In this document: positions 48,969 to 59,024 of the stretch, in pieces
Layout of the letters: each line of letters begins with the position of its first letter
Numbering within the stretch: position 1 is the first letter of the stretch
Source: BM003 sp963699835
Lineage (GTDB): Bacteria; Pseudomonadota; Gammaproteobacteria; Steroidobacterales; BM003
Direction: 5' to 3'
Assembly (NCBI GenBank): GCA_963699835.1
Contig: CAVOVJ010000006.1
Location: 62,001 to 126,000 of the forward strand
DNA: 64,000 bases
Position numbers and translations under genes: made by a program
The notes under the pieces: generated by a model
What the model was told of the DNA's origin: nothing
What the model saw: only the letters and a program-made list of their open reading frames with translations
The model's database searches: none

Positions 48969-49097
48969 CTAGGACGGCGCCGTTGCGGCCGGCGCGGATG
49001 AGGGCGGCGGGGCCGGCGGCTCCTCCCTGCGACCACAACCGGTCGAGGCTGCGGCCAGTAAGGCCAGGGTCATCACGTTCAAGCGCGTCGTGCTCAT
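48969..49097 (-). CDS. small lipoprotein of 42 residues
   Basis: A short signal peptide with lipobox (LALLAAASTGC) is followed by a Pro/Ala-rich tail (EEPPAPPPSSAPAATAPS). GGAGG lies nine bases before the ATG. It follows the SH3-domain gene on the same strand, so both are probably one transcript. The role is unknown. Confidence 0.6.
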   Translation of the reverse strand: MSTTRLNVMTLALLAAASTGCGRREEPPAPPPSSAPAATAPS

Positions 49098-49125
49098 GCT
49101 CGTTCGCCTCCATCGCAGGGTGCGG

Positions 49126-49782
49126 TTAGCCGCCCAGCACGACCGACTCGGCAATCTCGTATCGCTCATCGCCGATCCGGATCAGATGCAGGTCGCCCTT
49201 GCGTGACGCATTGAACTCAGGGTAACCGTCGGCCTGGCTCGTGTCGGCGCCTATCGGAATGCCCATCGTGAAGTAGATCGCCCGCTTGACCCTATCCGGC
49301 TTGGTAACGACGACAGTGGCGTATCCACCGCCTGCTGTCGCGACACCGAAATCACACTGGCCCATCGGTTGGCCGGCCGTCTGGCGGCAGGGGATCTTCC
49401 CGGTCGCGTCGAAGTCGCCTTGCCCCGCCCGCAGCGCAGAGTCGTCCGGTCCCATTCTGGCAGAGGCGTCGGGTGAGACGGCCGGCTTCAGGAACTCGGC
49501 GGCGACGTAGCCGCGCGGGCCACCGCGCAATTCCTGCACGTCACACCAGATCCGACCGCTGGTGCGCTGGCAGCCGAGATTGCTGAGCGTCGTGCCGGCT
49601 GCGTAGCGGGTCACGACGGACGCATTCGTGGATGGCTGTTCGCGCAGGTTCAGTCCGTCCGATGTCACGGTCCAGTTGCGCGGCCCCCCATCTTCGGGTG
49701 CGGCCGGGACGTCTGCTGCGAAGGCAGCCAGCGACCAGAGAACGCTCGATCCGGCCACGATGATCCATCTCGCAATGCTCAT
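49126..49782 (-). CDS. secreted protein with bacterial SH3 domain
   Basis: The 218-residue protein has a signal peptide (MSIARWIIVAGSSVLWSLAAFA/AD) and an SH3b domain (WTVTSDGLNLREQPSTNASVV…GRIWCDVQ…GYVAAEFLKP). A second part of about 110 residues contains CRQTAGQPMGQCDFGVA and looks like the C-terminal domain often attached to such SH3 proteins. It is probably periplasmic and may bind peptidoglycan. The internal Met at 49782 is preferred because the preceding residues do not form a signal. Confidence 0.75.
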   Translation of the reverse strand: MSIARWIIVAGSSVLWSLAAFAADVPAAPEDGGPRNWTVTSDGLNLREQPSTNASVVTRYAAGTTLSNLGCQRTSGRIWCDVQELRGGPRGYVAAEFLKPAVSPDASARMGPDDSALRAGQGDFDATGKIPCRQTAGQPMGQCDFGVATAGGGYATVVVTKPDRVKRAIYFTMGIPIGADTSQADGYPEFNASRKGDLHLIRIGDERYEIAESVVLGG

Positions 49783-49872
49783 TTCCAGCGGTCCTCGACG
49801 GGGGATAAGAAGCACAAAGAGGATACCGCAAGTACGTTAGGCGAATCGCAACGGGCTTGGCGCACTGGGGCC

Positions 49873-50277
49873 ATCGAGACCTGCCGGCAGTGCGGCGGGA
49901 CGCTGCGGGTGATCGCCAGCATCGAGGAACCCGCAGTGATCGAGCGGATTCTGGATCATCTCGGCCATACTGCGAAGCCCGTTGATCCGGCGCATCCGAG
50001 CCGAGCGCCCCCGCAGGGCGATCGCCTGGTCTGACCGCTTCGTCCTGTTTGTCACCACCCGGGCCACTGCGCAGGGACGGGCGGGTCTTGGCTTGCGCCG
50101 TGATGCGCCGGCCTTTCCGGGTGAAGGGCGAGGATTCACACGCCTGACCGACGAGGGGTCGGGCCGGCTCCCCCCGATGGCGACCTCGATCTGCCGTCGT
50201 CGGCCCGCATTTAGCCGGTTTCAGCTCGCGCCGACGGTCTCACTCCTGACATAATGGCCCCTTATACGCACTATCCG
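49873..50277 (+). mobile_element. IS91-family 3' part, copy 2
   Basis: This matches 59395–59800. It starts with the C-terminal zinc region of the transposase (ETCRQCGGTLRVIASIEEPA, stop at 50032) and continues to the common end CTATCCG. The left edge coincides with ATCGA, the point where copy 3 carries a 75-base insert, so this copy serves as an empty-site reference. Its right edge cuts the dusA fragment. Confidence 0.82.
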
Positions 50278-50412
50278 CACGACCATCTCGGTGAAAAGCA
50301 AAGCGTGCGGCGCGAGCAGTCGATGAAATACCCGGCAATGGCGATCCGTCCAGTCCATCATCGGTGCGACAGAGATGGCCGGAAAGGCACCGGAATTGGG
50401 TTGCCGTCGCAT
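50278..50412 (-). pseudogene. dusA: tRNA-dihydrouridine synthase A, N-terminal fragment
   Basis: 45 codons read ISVAPMMDWTDRHCRVFHRL and …HALLFTEMVV, the start of DusA (FMN-binding TIM barrel). The frame ends exactly at the terminal bases of IS91 copy 2, so the rest of the gene has been replaced or removed. DusA modifies position 20 in the tRNA D-loop. No other dusA piece is in the window. Confidence 0.8.
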
Positions 50413-50536
50413 TGTCGTGGCCAGTCTCCGCCGTTACGGGGACCGCTATTATTTCACGGACCAGGCCGCAACGGACAAACCTCGGGACGCGCGGTCCGCC
50501 ACCGGCGCCGCGCCGGACGCCGATGACGGAGGCCAA

Positions 50537-52930
50537 TCAGAACGGCCAGGTCCAGTCGCGCACCTCGGGTTTGTCGATACCGTGCGTATACGCGTAGTGG
50601 CGACACTCGATCTGCATGTCGCGCAGTCTCTCTTTCGCGTGGGCGCCGGCGACCCGCAGCTTCGGCACGCGGTCTATCACGTCGATGGCAAGGCTGAAGC
50701 GGTCAATCTCGTTCTCGATCGCCAGTTCGAGCGGCGTATTGATATTGCCTTTTTCCTTGTAGCCACGGACATGGAGATTGCGATGATTGGTACGCCGGTA
50801 TGCAAGCCGGTGAATCAACCAGGGATAGCCGTGGAAATTGAAAATGACGGGCTTGTCGATCGTAAACATACTGTCGAAATCGCGGTCCGACAGGCCGTGC
50901 GGATGTTCGCCCGACGGCTGCATCCGGAAAAGGTCGACCACATTGATGAACCGGATTTTCAGGTCTTCGAAATGCTCGCGCAGCAACGCGGTCGCCGCCA
51001 GCGCCTCCTGCGTGGGAATATCACCGCAACCGACCATCACGACGTCCGGTTCGCTACCCTGGTCGTTGCTCGCCCAGTCCCAGATACCGATGCCCTTGGT
51101 GCAGTGCTTCGTCGCGGCATCCATGTCCATGTACTGCAGGTGCTGCTGCTTGTCACAGACGATAACGTTGATATTGTCCATGCTGCGTAGGCAGTGATTG
51201 GCCACCGACAACAGGGAGTTGACGTCGGGCGGCAGGTAGATCCGGGTCACCTCGGGATTCTTGTTGACAACGACGTCGAGGAATCCGGGGTCCTGGTGCG
51301 TGAAGCCGTTGTGGTCCTGTCGCCAGACCGTCGACGTGATCAAAAGGTTGACCGAGGAAACCGGCGCCCGCCACGGAATCTCGTTGCAAATCGCGAGCCA
51401 CTTGGCGTGCTGGTTGTACATCGAGTCGATGACATGGACAAACGCCTCGTAGGTCGCGAAGAACCCGTGTCGGCCGCTCAAAACATACCCTTCATACCAC
51501 CCTTCCAGGGTGTGCTCGGAAAGCATCTCCAGCACCCGCCCGTCGGGCGCGAGCTCGCCGCCGTCGGCGTCCTCGGGCAGATAGTCCGCCAGCCAGAGTT
51601 TCTTGCTCACCTCGTAGATCGCATCGAGTTTGTTCGAGGTGTTCTCGTCGGGACCGAATACGCGGAAGTTGTGCATGTTCCGGCGCATGATGTCACGCAG
51701 GAACTCGCCGAGAGGACGCGTATTCTGGATACGCTCCTGCCCCGGTGCCGGCACGTCCGCCGCGTAGTCCCGGAATTCCGGCATGCGCAACGCCTTGCGC
51801 ACCAGGCCGCCGTTGGCGATCGGGTTCGCGCTCATGCGCCGGTTGCCGACGGGCGCCAGCGCCCTCAGCTCGGGCAGCAATCTGCCGTCCTCGTCGAACA
51901 GATCGGACGGGTTGTAACTGCGCATCCACGCTTCGAGTTGTTCGACATGTTGCGGGTTGTCGTGCAGCCCGCCCAGCGGCACCTGGTGGGATCGCCAGAA
52001 TCCCTCGACCTTGTGGCCGTCCACCTCTTCCGGGCCGGTCCACCCCTTGGGCGTCCGCAGGACGATCATCGGCCAGCGCGCGCGCCGGATCTCGCCGCCG
52101 GAACGCGCCTCCGCCTGGATCGCCCGGATGTCCGCGACGACACGGTCCATCGTCTCCGCCATCGCCTGGTGCATCGTCATCGGGTCGTCGCCCTCGACGA
52201 AATACGGTGTCCAGCCATAACCCCGGAACAGCTGGTCGAGTTCCTCATGCGATATGCGGGCAAGCAGGGTCGGGTTGTTGATCTTGTAACCGTTGAGATG
52301 AAGGATCGGCAACACCGCGCCGTCACGCGCCGGGCTGAGGAATTTGTTGGAGTGCCATGACGTTGCCAGCGGTCCCGTTTCCGCCTCGCCGTCACCGACC
52401 GCAACCGCGACCAGGAGGTCCGGATTGTCGAACGCCGCCCCGAACGCGTGCGAGATGCTGTAGCCGAGTTCGCCGCCCTCGTGGATCGACCCCGGCGTTT
52501 CCGGCGTACAGTGACTGCCAATACCACCGGGGAACGAGAACTGCTTGAAGAAGCGCCGCAGCCCTTCCTCGTCCTCGCTCTTGTCGGGGTAGACCTCCGA
52601 ATAGGTGCCCTCCAGGTAAACCGGGCCGAGCACCCCGGGCGCGCCGTGCCCGGGTCCGGCGAGGAATATCGCGTTCTGATCGTGTTTTTGAATGATCCGG
52701 TTCAGATGAATGTACATGAACGAGAGACCGGGACTCGCACCCCAATGCCCGAGCAGGCGGTTCTTGATGTGCTCTGGCTTGAGCGGCTCGCGCAGCAACG
52801 GGTTTTCCTGCAGGTAGATCATGCCCGCTGAAAGGTAGTTGCACGCACGCCAGTAGGCGTGAATCTTGTCCAGCTCGTCCTGGGAAAGCGGCGAACTTTC
52901 GGAATCGGAAATCTTGTTGACGGCTGCCAT
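50537..52930 (-). CDS. xfp: phosphoketolase (xylulose-5-P / fructose-6-P)
   Basis: This thiamine-diphosphate enzyme splits xylulose 5-phosphate or fructose 6-phosphate into acetyl phosphate and a shorter sugar phosphate. The 797 residues are full length, with GPGHGAPGV, the signature GGELGYSISHAFGAAFDNPD, the TPP motif GDGEAETGPLATSW (about residue 185) and HDVIDSMYNQHAKW-like VHVIDSMYNQHAKW. It is last in the minus-strand run ackA–glgP–tal–xfp. Acetyl phosphate from it can be converted to acetate plus ATP by the acetate kinase encoded upstream. Confidence 0.97.
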   Translation of the reverse strand: MAAVNKISDSESSPLSQDELDKIHAYWRACNYLSAGMIYLQENPLLREPLKPEHIKNRLLGHWGASPGLSFMYIHLNRIIQKHDQNAIFLAGPGHGAPGVLGPVYLEGTYSEVYPDKSEDEEGLRRFFKQFSFPGGIGSHCTPETPGSIHEGGELGYSISHAFGAAFDNPDLLVAVAVGDGEAETGPLATSWHSNKFLSPARDGAVLPILHLNGYKINNPTLLARISHEELDQLFRGYGWTPYFVEGDDPMTMHQAMAETMDRVVADIRAIQAEARSGGEIRRARWPMIVLRTPKGWTGPEEVDGHKVEGFWRSHQVPLGGLHDNPQHVEQLEAWMRSYNPSDLFDEDGRLLPELRALAPVGNRRMSANPIANGGLVRKALRMPEFRDYAADVPAPGQERIQNTRPLGEFLRDIMRRNMHNFRVFGPDENTSNKLDAIYEVSKKLWLADYLPEDADGGELAPDGRVLEMLSEHTLEGWYEGYVLSGRHGFFATYEAFVHVIDSMYNQHAKWLAICNEIPWRAPVSSVNLLITSTVWRQDHNGFTHQDPGFLDVVVNKNPEVTRIYLPPDVNSLLSVANHCLRSMDNINVIVCDKQQHLQYMDMDAATKHCTKGIGIWDWASNDQGSEPDVVMVGCGDIPTQEALAATALLREHFEDLKIRFINVVDLFRMQPSGEHPHGLSDRDFDSMFTIDKPVIFNFHGYPWLIHRLAYRRTNHRNLHVRGYKEKGNINTPLELAIENEIDRFSLAIDVIDRVPKLRVAGAHAKERLRDMQIECRHYAYTHGIDKPEVRDWTWPF

Positions 52931-52979
52931 CGCTGTCTCCTGGTTCGGTCAATGGCTTCCTGTCCGGAAGCGAAAAAAA

Positions 52980-54101
52980 TCAAGCCGCGGCGCGCGCGTC
53001 CTTCACGGCCCGTAGCAATTCGTCGTAGGCCTCGGTGAACGAGCGCACACCATCGATGAGTAATTTGTCCGTGATGGCATCGAGATCGATGCCCGTCTCG
53101 GCGAGCCGGGCAAGAGCGCGGCGCGCATCATCGACACCGTCGGCGATTCTCGGGGCGGGCCGACCCTGGTCGCGATACGCGGCGAGCGTCTCGGGTGGCA
53201 TCGTGTTAACGGTATCGGCACCGATCAGTTCCTCGACATACAGCACCTCGGAATAGGCCGGGTTCTTCGTGCTGGTGCTCGCCCACAGAAGGCGCTGCGG
53301 GCGCGCGCCGCCGGCGGCCAATCGACGCCACCGGTCTCCCGAGAAAATATTCAGATAACTCTGGTACGCGAGCCGGGCGTTGGCAATAGCGACCCGCCCC
53401 ATCAAATCATAGGGCGGCTGCCCGCCATCGCCATTATCGTTGTCCGCCATCGCGGCAATCTCGCCGTCGACGGCACTGTCGATGCGGCTGACAAAGAAGC
53501 TCGCCACACTGGCAACCCGTCGCGCCGGCCCGCCCGCCTCAGCATAGCGGCGCACACCGTCGAGATAGGCGCGCGCTACCCTTTCGTACATATCGCGAGC
53601 GAACAGCAGCGTGACGTTGACGTTGACGCCCTCGGCGAGCAGCGCCGTAATAGCGGGCAGTCCCTCCTCCGTCGCCGGCACCTTAATCATCGCATTCGGC
53701 CGGTCGAGCACTTTCCAGAAACGCATCGCCTCGTCGATCGTCCCGCCCGTGTCATGGGCCAGACGCGGCGAGACCTCGAGACTGACATAGCCGTCAGCGC
53801 CGCCGGAGTCCTGATAAACCGGCAGCAGGATATCGGCCGCCGCACCCACGTCCTGCAGCGCCAGGCGCTCGTAGATGTCCTCGGTCGTCATCTCCGGGTG
53901 GCGACGGAGCTTCTCGAGATCGGTTGCGTAATCGTCCGTGTCGGCAATCGCTTTCTTGAAGATCGAGGGATTGGAGGTCACACCGCGCAACCCGTCGGTC
54001 TCGATGAGCTGCAACAATTCACCGCTCCTGAGCAGGCTGCGGCTGATGTAGTCGAGCCAGACCGATTGGCCGTGCTCGGCCAACGCAACCAGGGGATTCA
54101 T
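52980..54101 (-). CDS. tal: transaldolase
   Basis: Transaldolase moves a three-carbon unit between sugar phosphates and links erythrose 4-phosphate with fructose 6-phosphate. The 373-residue form is the long type found in actinobacteria and cyanobacteria (start SVWLDYISRSLLRSGEL, GVTSNPSIFKKAI, Schiff-base lysine in AMIKVPAT, TSTKNPAYSEVLYVEELIG). It lies 49 bases upstream of xfp. Together they form a phosphoketolase shunt. Confidence 0.95.
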   Translation of the reverse strand: MNPLVALAEHGQSVWLDYISRSLLRSGELLQLIETDGLRGVTSNPSIFKKAIADTDDYATDLEKLRRHPEMTTEDIYERLALQDVGAAADILLPVYQDSGGADGYVSLEVSPRLAHDTGGTIDEAMRFWKVLDRPNAMIKVPATEEGLPAITALLAEGVNVNVTLLFARDMYERVARAYLDGVRRYAEAGGPARRVASVASFFVSRIDSAVDGEIAAMADNDNGDGGQPPYDLMGRVAIANARLAYQSYLNIFSGDRWRRLAAGGARPQRLLWASTSTKNPAYSEVLYVEELIGADTVNTMPPETLAAYRDQGRPAPRIADGVDDARRALARLAETGIDLDAITDKLLIDGVRSFTEAYDELLRAVKDARAAA

Positions 54102-54238
54102 ATCCGCTCCTTGGAATGTAGGGTCAGGCCGAGTCTAGTCGTCCACGGTTGAACTTTGATGAAAATACCGGCATGTACGAATTGCGCCATCGCCACCCGC
54201 GTTTACACTGAAAGTGGGACACAAACACGGAGGTCGAT

Positions 54239-54424
54239 ACGAGCCCCACTACAGTAATTGTCGGGGTCCTCGCCGCGGGAACCGCAGTGGGCGGGTACAT
54301 CGCGTATCGCGCGCATCGCAACATGACATCGCTCGGCTCGACGCTCGGCAAACTGGGACGCACCCTCGGACAGCTCGAGAAGGTTCTGGGAGAGCCTCCC
54401 GGCCCACGCCGAACCGCACCCTGA
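54239..54424 (+). CDS. possible small membrane protein without a normal start codon
   Basis: A frame of 61 codons reads TTVIVGVLAAGTAVGGYIA (one membrane helix), then a basic stretch, then LGSTLGKLGRTLGQLEKVLG, an amphipathic helix, and stops at 54422. GGAGG lies five bases before it, but the codon there is ACG (or ATA just before) rather than ATG. The composition is protein-like. A two-base insertion in ATGAGC would explain the missing start. It lies on the plus strand between tal and glgP. Confidence 0.4.
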   Translation, partial: TSPTTVIVGVLAAGTAVGGYIAYRAHRNMTSLGSTLGKLGRTLGQLEKVLGEPPGPRRTAP

Positions 54425-54512
54425 GTCGGTGCACGACAGCCGACGACCCGTGTGCCGGCGATCCGGGCCACGCGGACTGCGGCGCACTGGTCTGCATCGC
54501 GGTCGCCCGGAC

Positions 54513-57017
54513 CTAGTCGATCTCGACCAGTGACACCGGGTGCGGAGCGACCCGCCATATCTCTTTGCTGTACTCACGGATCGTCCGATCCGACGAGAAG
54601 TAACCCATCCTTGCCGTGTTCAGTATCGACATCGTCGTCCAGTTCGCCTGGTCGGCCCATGCACGGCTGACATCGGCCTGGCAATCGACGTAGGACTGGA
54701 AGTCCGCCATTACGAAATAGTCGTCGTGGCGCAACAGATGATCCAGCAACGGCCGGAACAGGTTCGGGTCGCCGCCGGAGAATTCACCGGACCCAATCGC
54801 CTCACAAACAGCTCGCAGCGCGGGATTCGTGTCGTACCAGTCGGCCGGCCGATAGCCTGACTCTCTCAGTGCGCGGATCTCATCGACAGTGAGACCGAAA
54901 AGAAAGAAGTTTTCGGCCCCGACGGCGTCGCGTATCTCGACGTTGGCGCCGTCCAGCGTGCCGATGGTCAGGGCCCCGTTCAATGAGAACTTCATGTTCC
55001 CCGTGCCGGACGCTTCTTTCCCGGCGGTCGAAATCTGCTCCGAAAGGTCGGCAGCGGGATAGACCCGTTGCGCGGTCTTGACGTTGTAATTCGGGATAAA
55101 CACGACCTTCAGCCGATCACGCACATCCGGATCGTTGTTGACCACGGAGCCGACCGAATTGATCAGTTTGATTATCAGCTTCGCCATGGCGTAACCCGGT
55201 GCCGCCTTGCCGCCGAACACGAAGGTCCGGGGCTCTGCCCGGGCGTCGGGGTTCTGTTTCATCTGCAGATACAGGTGCACGATATGCATCACCGCGAGTT
55301 GCTGGCGCTTGTACTCGTGGATGCGTTTGACCTGCACGTCAAACAGCGACGACGTGTCGGCCTCGACCCCCAGGAGCCGTTCCGCCTCCTCGGCCGCGAC
55401 CTGTTTTCGCCGCATCTTGACTCCGCGCCAGCGCGCCCCGAACTCCGCGTCCCCGGCAAACTCTTCGAGCCCGCGGAGTTTGTCGAGGTCCGTGATCCAG
55501 TCCTCGCCGATTGCCTCGGAGATAAGCTCTGCAAGGTCGGGGTTTGCCAGGGCAACGAAGCGTCGCGGAGTAACGCCGTTGGTCTTATTGTTGAACTTGT
55601 GCGGATAAAATTCATGGAAGTCGCGCATCACGTGCTTCTTGAGCAGATCCGTGTGCAGCGCGGCGACGCCGTTCACCGAGAAACTGCCGACGGTGGCCAG
55701 GTTGGCCATCCGTACCGAGCGCTTGCCGCGCTCGTCGATCAGCGACATTCGCTGCAAGCGCGCGGAGTCGTCGGGATATTTCTCGCTCACTTTGGCGAGA
55801 AATCGGCTGTTGATCTCGTAGATGATCTCGAGGTGACGCGGCAGTATGCGTTCCAGCATCAGCAGCGGCCAGACCTCCAGCGCCTCCGGCAACAGGGTAT
55901 GGTTCGTATACGCGAATGTCTCGGTCACGACATGCCAGGCCGGATCCCAGTCAAGGCCGTACACGTCCAACAGCAACCGCATCAGTTCCGGAATCGCCAG
56001 GGCCGGGTGGGTGTCGTTCAACTGGATCGCGAACCACTCGTGGAGGTTGTCCGGGCGTCCGCCGCGCACCTGGTGCAGGTGGATCAGGTCCTGCAAGGAG
56101 CAGGAGACCAGGAAATACTGCTGACGAAGCCGCAGGTGTTTTCCCTGTATCTGCTCGTCGTTGGGATACAGGACCTTGGTCAGCGTCTCGGACGCGACCT
56201 TCTGCTCGACCGCGCCGTAGTAATCACCGACGTTGAAACTGCCGAAATCGAATGACTCGGCGGCCTCCGCCGCCCAGAGACGAAGCATGTTCACGCGATT
56301 GACCCGGTATCCGGGAACCGGGGTGTTGTAGGCGACACCGCGGACCAGCGAATCGGGATGCCAGCGGACCCGATAGCGGCCGTCCTCATCCCGGTACGCC
56401 TCGGTGTGGCCGCCGAAACTCACTTCGTACGAGAAGTCCGGCCGCGCGATCTCCCACGGGTTGCCCTGCAGGATCCACTTGTCGGTGCGTTCGGTCTGCC
56501 AGCCGTCATGCAGCAATTGCTGAAAGATGCCGAATTCGTAGCGCAGGCCATAGCCAACCGCCGGAATCTCGAGGCTCGAAAGCGAGTCCATAAAACACGC
56601 CGCGAGGCGGCCCAGACCGCCGTTGCCGAGGCCCGGCTCCTGCTCCTCCTCGATGAGATCGTCGAGCCCGAATCCGAGCGCGGCAACCGCCTCTTCGAGC
56701 TCGCTCCGGATACCGAGGTTCAGGATAGCGTTACCCAGGTGCGGGCCCGGAAGATACTCGGCGGATAGGTAACAAACTGTCCTCGACGGCTGATCGAGCA
56801 TCGAGTGCGCGGTGCTCAGCCATCGGTGCATAAGCCTGTCACGTACCGTGTACGCCAGCGCCTGGTAGTAGTCTTGCGGGGTAGCAAGGCGCGGAACGTT
56901 TCCGCACCGATAGATGAGATTGTCCTGTATCGCCCGGCGCAGTGTGACGGGGTCGAGCCCCGTACGATCATCCTGCACAACGGGGCTAACTGGAGAGAGG
57001 CTGTTGCGCGCTTCCAT
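54513..57017 (-). CDS. glgP: glycogen/starch phosphorylase
   Basis: The PLP enzyme releases glucose 1-phosphate from glycogen. The 834 residues include the GT35 features GNGGLGRLAACFMDSL, HPALAIPELMRLL, the PLP-lysine motif GKEASGTGNMKFSLNGAL (about residue 670) and TLDGANVEI. It is encoded between ackA and tal on one strand. No other glycogen gene is in the window. Confidence 0.97.
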   Translation of the reverse strand: MEARNSLSPVSPVVQDDRTGLDPVTLRRAIQDNLIYRCGNVPRLATPQDYYQALAYTVRDRLMHRWLSTAHSMLDQPSRTVCYLSAEYLPGPHLGNAILNLGIRSELEEAVAALGFGLDDLIEEEQEPGLGNGGLGRLAACFMDSLSSLEIPAVGYGLRYEFGIFQQLLHDGWQTERTDKWILQGNPWEIARPDFSYEVSFGGHTEAYRDEDGRYRVRWHPDSLVRGVAYNTPVPGYRVNRVNMLRLWAAEAAESFDFGSFNVGDYYGAVEQKVASETLTKVLYPNDEQIQGKHLRLRQQYFLVSCSLQDLIHLHQVRGGRPDNLHEWFAIQLNDTHPALAIPELMRLLLDVYGLDWDPAWHVVTETFAYTNHTLLPEALEVWPLLMLERILPRHLEIIYEINSRFLAKVSEKYPDDSARLQRMSLIDERGKRSVRMANLATVGSFSVNGVAALHTDLLKKHVMRDFHEFYPHKFNNKTNGVTPRRFVALANPDLAELISEAIGEDWITDLDKLRGLEEFAGDAEFGARWRGVKMRRKQVAAEEAERLLGVEADTSSLFDVQVKRIHEYKRQQLAVMHIVHLYLQMKQNPDARAEPRTFVFGGKAAPGYAMAKLIIKLINSVGSVVNNDPDVRDRLKVVFIPNYNVKTAQRVYPAADLSEQISTAGKEASGTGNMKFSLNGALTIGTLDGANVEIRDAVGAENFFLFGLTVDEIRALRESGYRPADWYDTNPALRAVCEAIGSGEFSGGDPNLFRPLLDHLLRHDDYFVMADFQSYVDCQADVSRAWADQANWTTMSILNTARMGYFSSDRTIREYSKEIWRVAPHPVSLVEID

Positions 57018-57152
57018 TGCACTACCCTCTTGCGGAGTCCGGCGATCGTGCTCGTTCCGACAACCGACGCAGCCGGCTCCCGAACCGATTACTTGTTCAA
57101 CCTAGCAGCCCAAAGTTTCGCTAATGTTGCCGCCTCGCGCCGACGTGCGCGG

Positions 57153-58343
57153 TCACAGCAATTCAAGCACCTCGCGCGCGATCTGCAACTCCTCGTTGGT
57201 TGCGATGACGAGGATCGCGGGGCTCGCGCCGGCCTTGTGAACCGGACACACGCCGCCGGCAACGGCCGCATTGGCATCGGCATCCAGCTCGATGCCGAGA
57301 TGGGCCATGCCTTCGCAGCACGCCGCCCTGATCGCCGCGTTGTTTTCGCCGATGCCGCCCGTGAACACGATTGCGTCGACCGGGCCGAGGACTGCGAGGT
57401 ATGCACCGATATACTTGCGTACCCGGTAAGCGTAAAGCATGACGGCCCGGCGCGCCCAATCGTCCCCGCTTTCGCACCGCGCCACGACATCGCGCATGTC
57501 GGAAACCCCGGTGAGCCCCGCCAGCCCGGACTCGCTGTTCAGGACCGCCTCTATCTCGTCGAAGTCCATACCCGCTGCCCGATGCATGAAGAACGGCACG
57601 GAAACATCGATATCGCCGCCGCGGGTTCCCATAACGAGGCCCTCGAGGGGCGTCATGCCCATCGACGTATCGATGCTGCGGCCATTGCGAATCGCGGCGG
57701 CGCTCGCACCGTTACCGAGATGCAACGAAATTATGGACGTCGATTCCGCGGATTTGCCGAGATATGCCGCCGCCAGCGACGCAACGTAGCGATGCGAGCT
57801 GCCGTGAAACCCGTAACGGCGCACACCATACCGGCGGTACCAATCTCGAGGGACCGCGTAGAGATGGGCCTCCGGTGGCATCGTCTGATGGAACGCGGTA
57901 TCGAACACGGCGACCTGGGGAACCCCGGGGAGCAGACCGGCAACCACCCTGACACCGGCGAGGCCGGCGGGGTTATGCAAGGGCGCAAGCGGCGCCAGCT
58001 GTTCAATCGCGCGCTCGACGTCTGCATCCACCAACACGGCGGCGCGGTAGTTCTCGCCGCCGTGGACGACCCGGTGGCCCACGGCATCCAGTTCCGACGC
58101 CCGGACCGAGGCTTCCGCTAACGCATCGAACACCCGTTCGAGCCCCTGCCGGTGGTCTGCTATCGCCGCCTCCGTCGCGATTCGCCGGTCCTGGCCGTCC
58201 CGGCCGGTCCAGGTTTGCTCCAGCCGACTCCGTTCGTCACCGATGCGTTCGACGCGGCCCGCCAGCCGCTCGTTCAGTTCGGCGCCCGCGAACACCTGAT
58301 ACTTGATCGAGGAACTGCCGGAGTTGATGACGAGTATCTGCAT
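57153..58343 (-). CDS. ackA: acetate kinase
   Basis: AckA makes ATP from acetyl phosphate. The 396 residues contain LVINSGSSSIKYQVF, GHRVVHGGE, VFDTAFHQTMP, GFHGSSHRYV, LHLGNGASAAAI and FTGGIGENNAAIR, i.e. all ASKHA motifs. It is the first gene of the phosphoketolase run. No pta is present here, so its acetyl phosphate probably comes from Xfp. The ATG at 58343 gives the canonical MQILVINSGSSS start; another ATG lies five codons upstream. Confidence 0.96.
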   Translation of the reverse strand: MQILVINSGSSSIKYQVFAGAELNERLAGRVERIGDERSRLEQTWTGRDGQDRRIATEAAIADHRQGLERVFDALAEASVRASELDAVGHRVVHGGENYRAAVLVDADVERAIEQLAPLAPLHNPAGLAGVRVVAGLLPGVPQVAVFDTAFHQTMPPEAHLYAVPRDWYRRYGVRRYGFHGSSHRYVASLAAAYLGKSAESTSIISLHLGNGASAAAIRNGRSIDTSMGMTPLEGLVMGTRGGDIDVSVPFFMHRAAGMDFDEIEAVLNSESGLAGLTGVSDMRDVVARCESGDDWARRAVMLYAYRVRKYIGAYLAVLGPVDAIVFTGGIGENNAAIRAACCEGMAHLGIELDADANAAVAGGVCPVHKAGASPAILVIATNEELQIAREVLELL

Positions 58344-59024
58344 GCGCTGCGAGTTCATTGGACCGGCGGCCGCGGAGTTTGGCGTCGTTGCCCGCCACCC
58401 GCCAACCTGATTGCCGGCCGAAGGGAAAGCCGAGCCGGAAGTATAGAAGACCAATGTGGACAGAGGATTTCCGTCCTTTTGCACATCGGCCAGCGCCTCG
58501 GCGGTCCGCAGGGCCAACACCGCCGGCGTTTATCGGCGTGAGGGTGAAGGTCGCCTGGTGTTCGTGCCTGTTTCGTCGCCGAGTACGGAGGAGCTCAAGG
58601 GCCTGGTGCAGCGGATCGCCGAACGGATCGGCCGCTCGCTCGAGCGCTCCGGGCTCATTGAGCGGGATATCGACAATGCCTATCTCGCCTTCGATCCGGC
58701 CGAAGAGGCGCCGAACCACGGCCTGCTCGGGTCTTCGATCACCTACCGGATCGCCACGGGACCCAGAGAGGGCCAGAAGGTGTTCACGCTGCAGACGCTA
58801 CCGGCCGAGCCGGACGCGCCGCGGCCGGAGGTTGCCGAGAGCTCGGGCTTTTCACTGCATGCGGGCATCGCCGCGAAGGCCTCGCAGCGTGACAAGATCG
58901 AGCGCCTGGCGCGCTACGTCTCGAGACCGCCGGTCGCCACCGAGCGCTTGTCGCTGACCCGGGGCCGGAACGTACGCTATGCGCTCGAAGACACCGTATC
59001 GCGACGGCACCACGCACGTGATGT

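Noticed and set aside
49982..50254. Several short open frames inside the IS91 ends (also near 46622 and 59586)
   Set aside because: They repeat with the non-coding terminal block of the element and have no start signals or domains.
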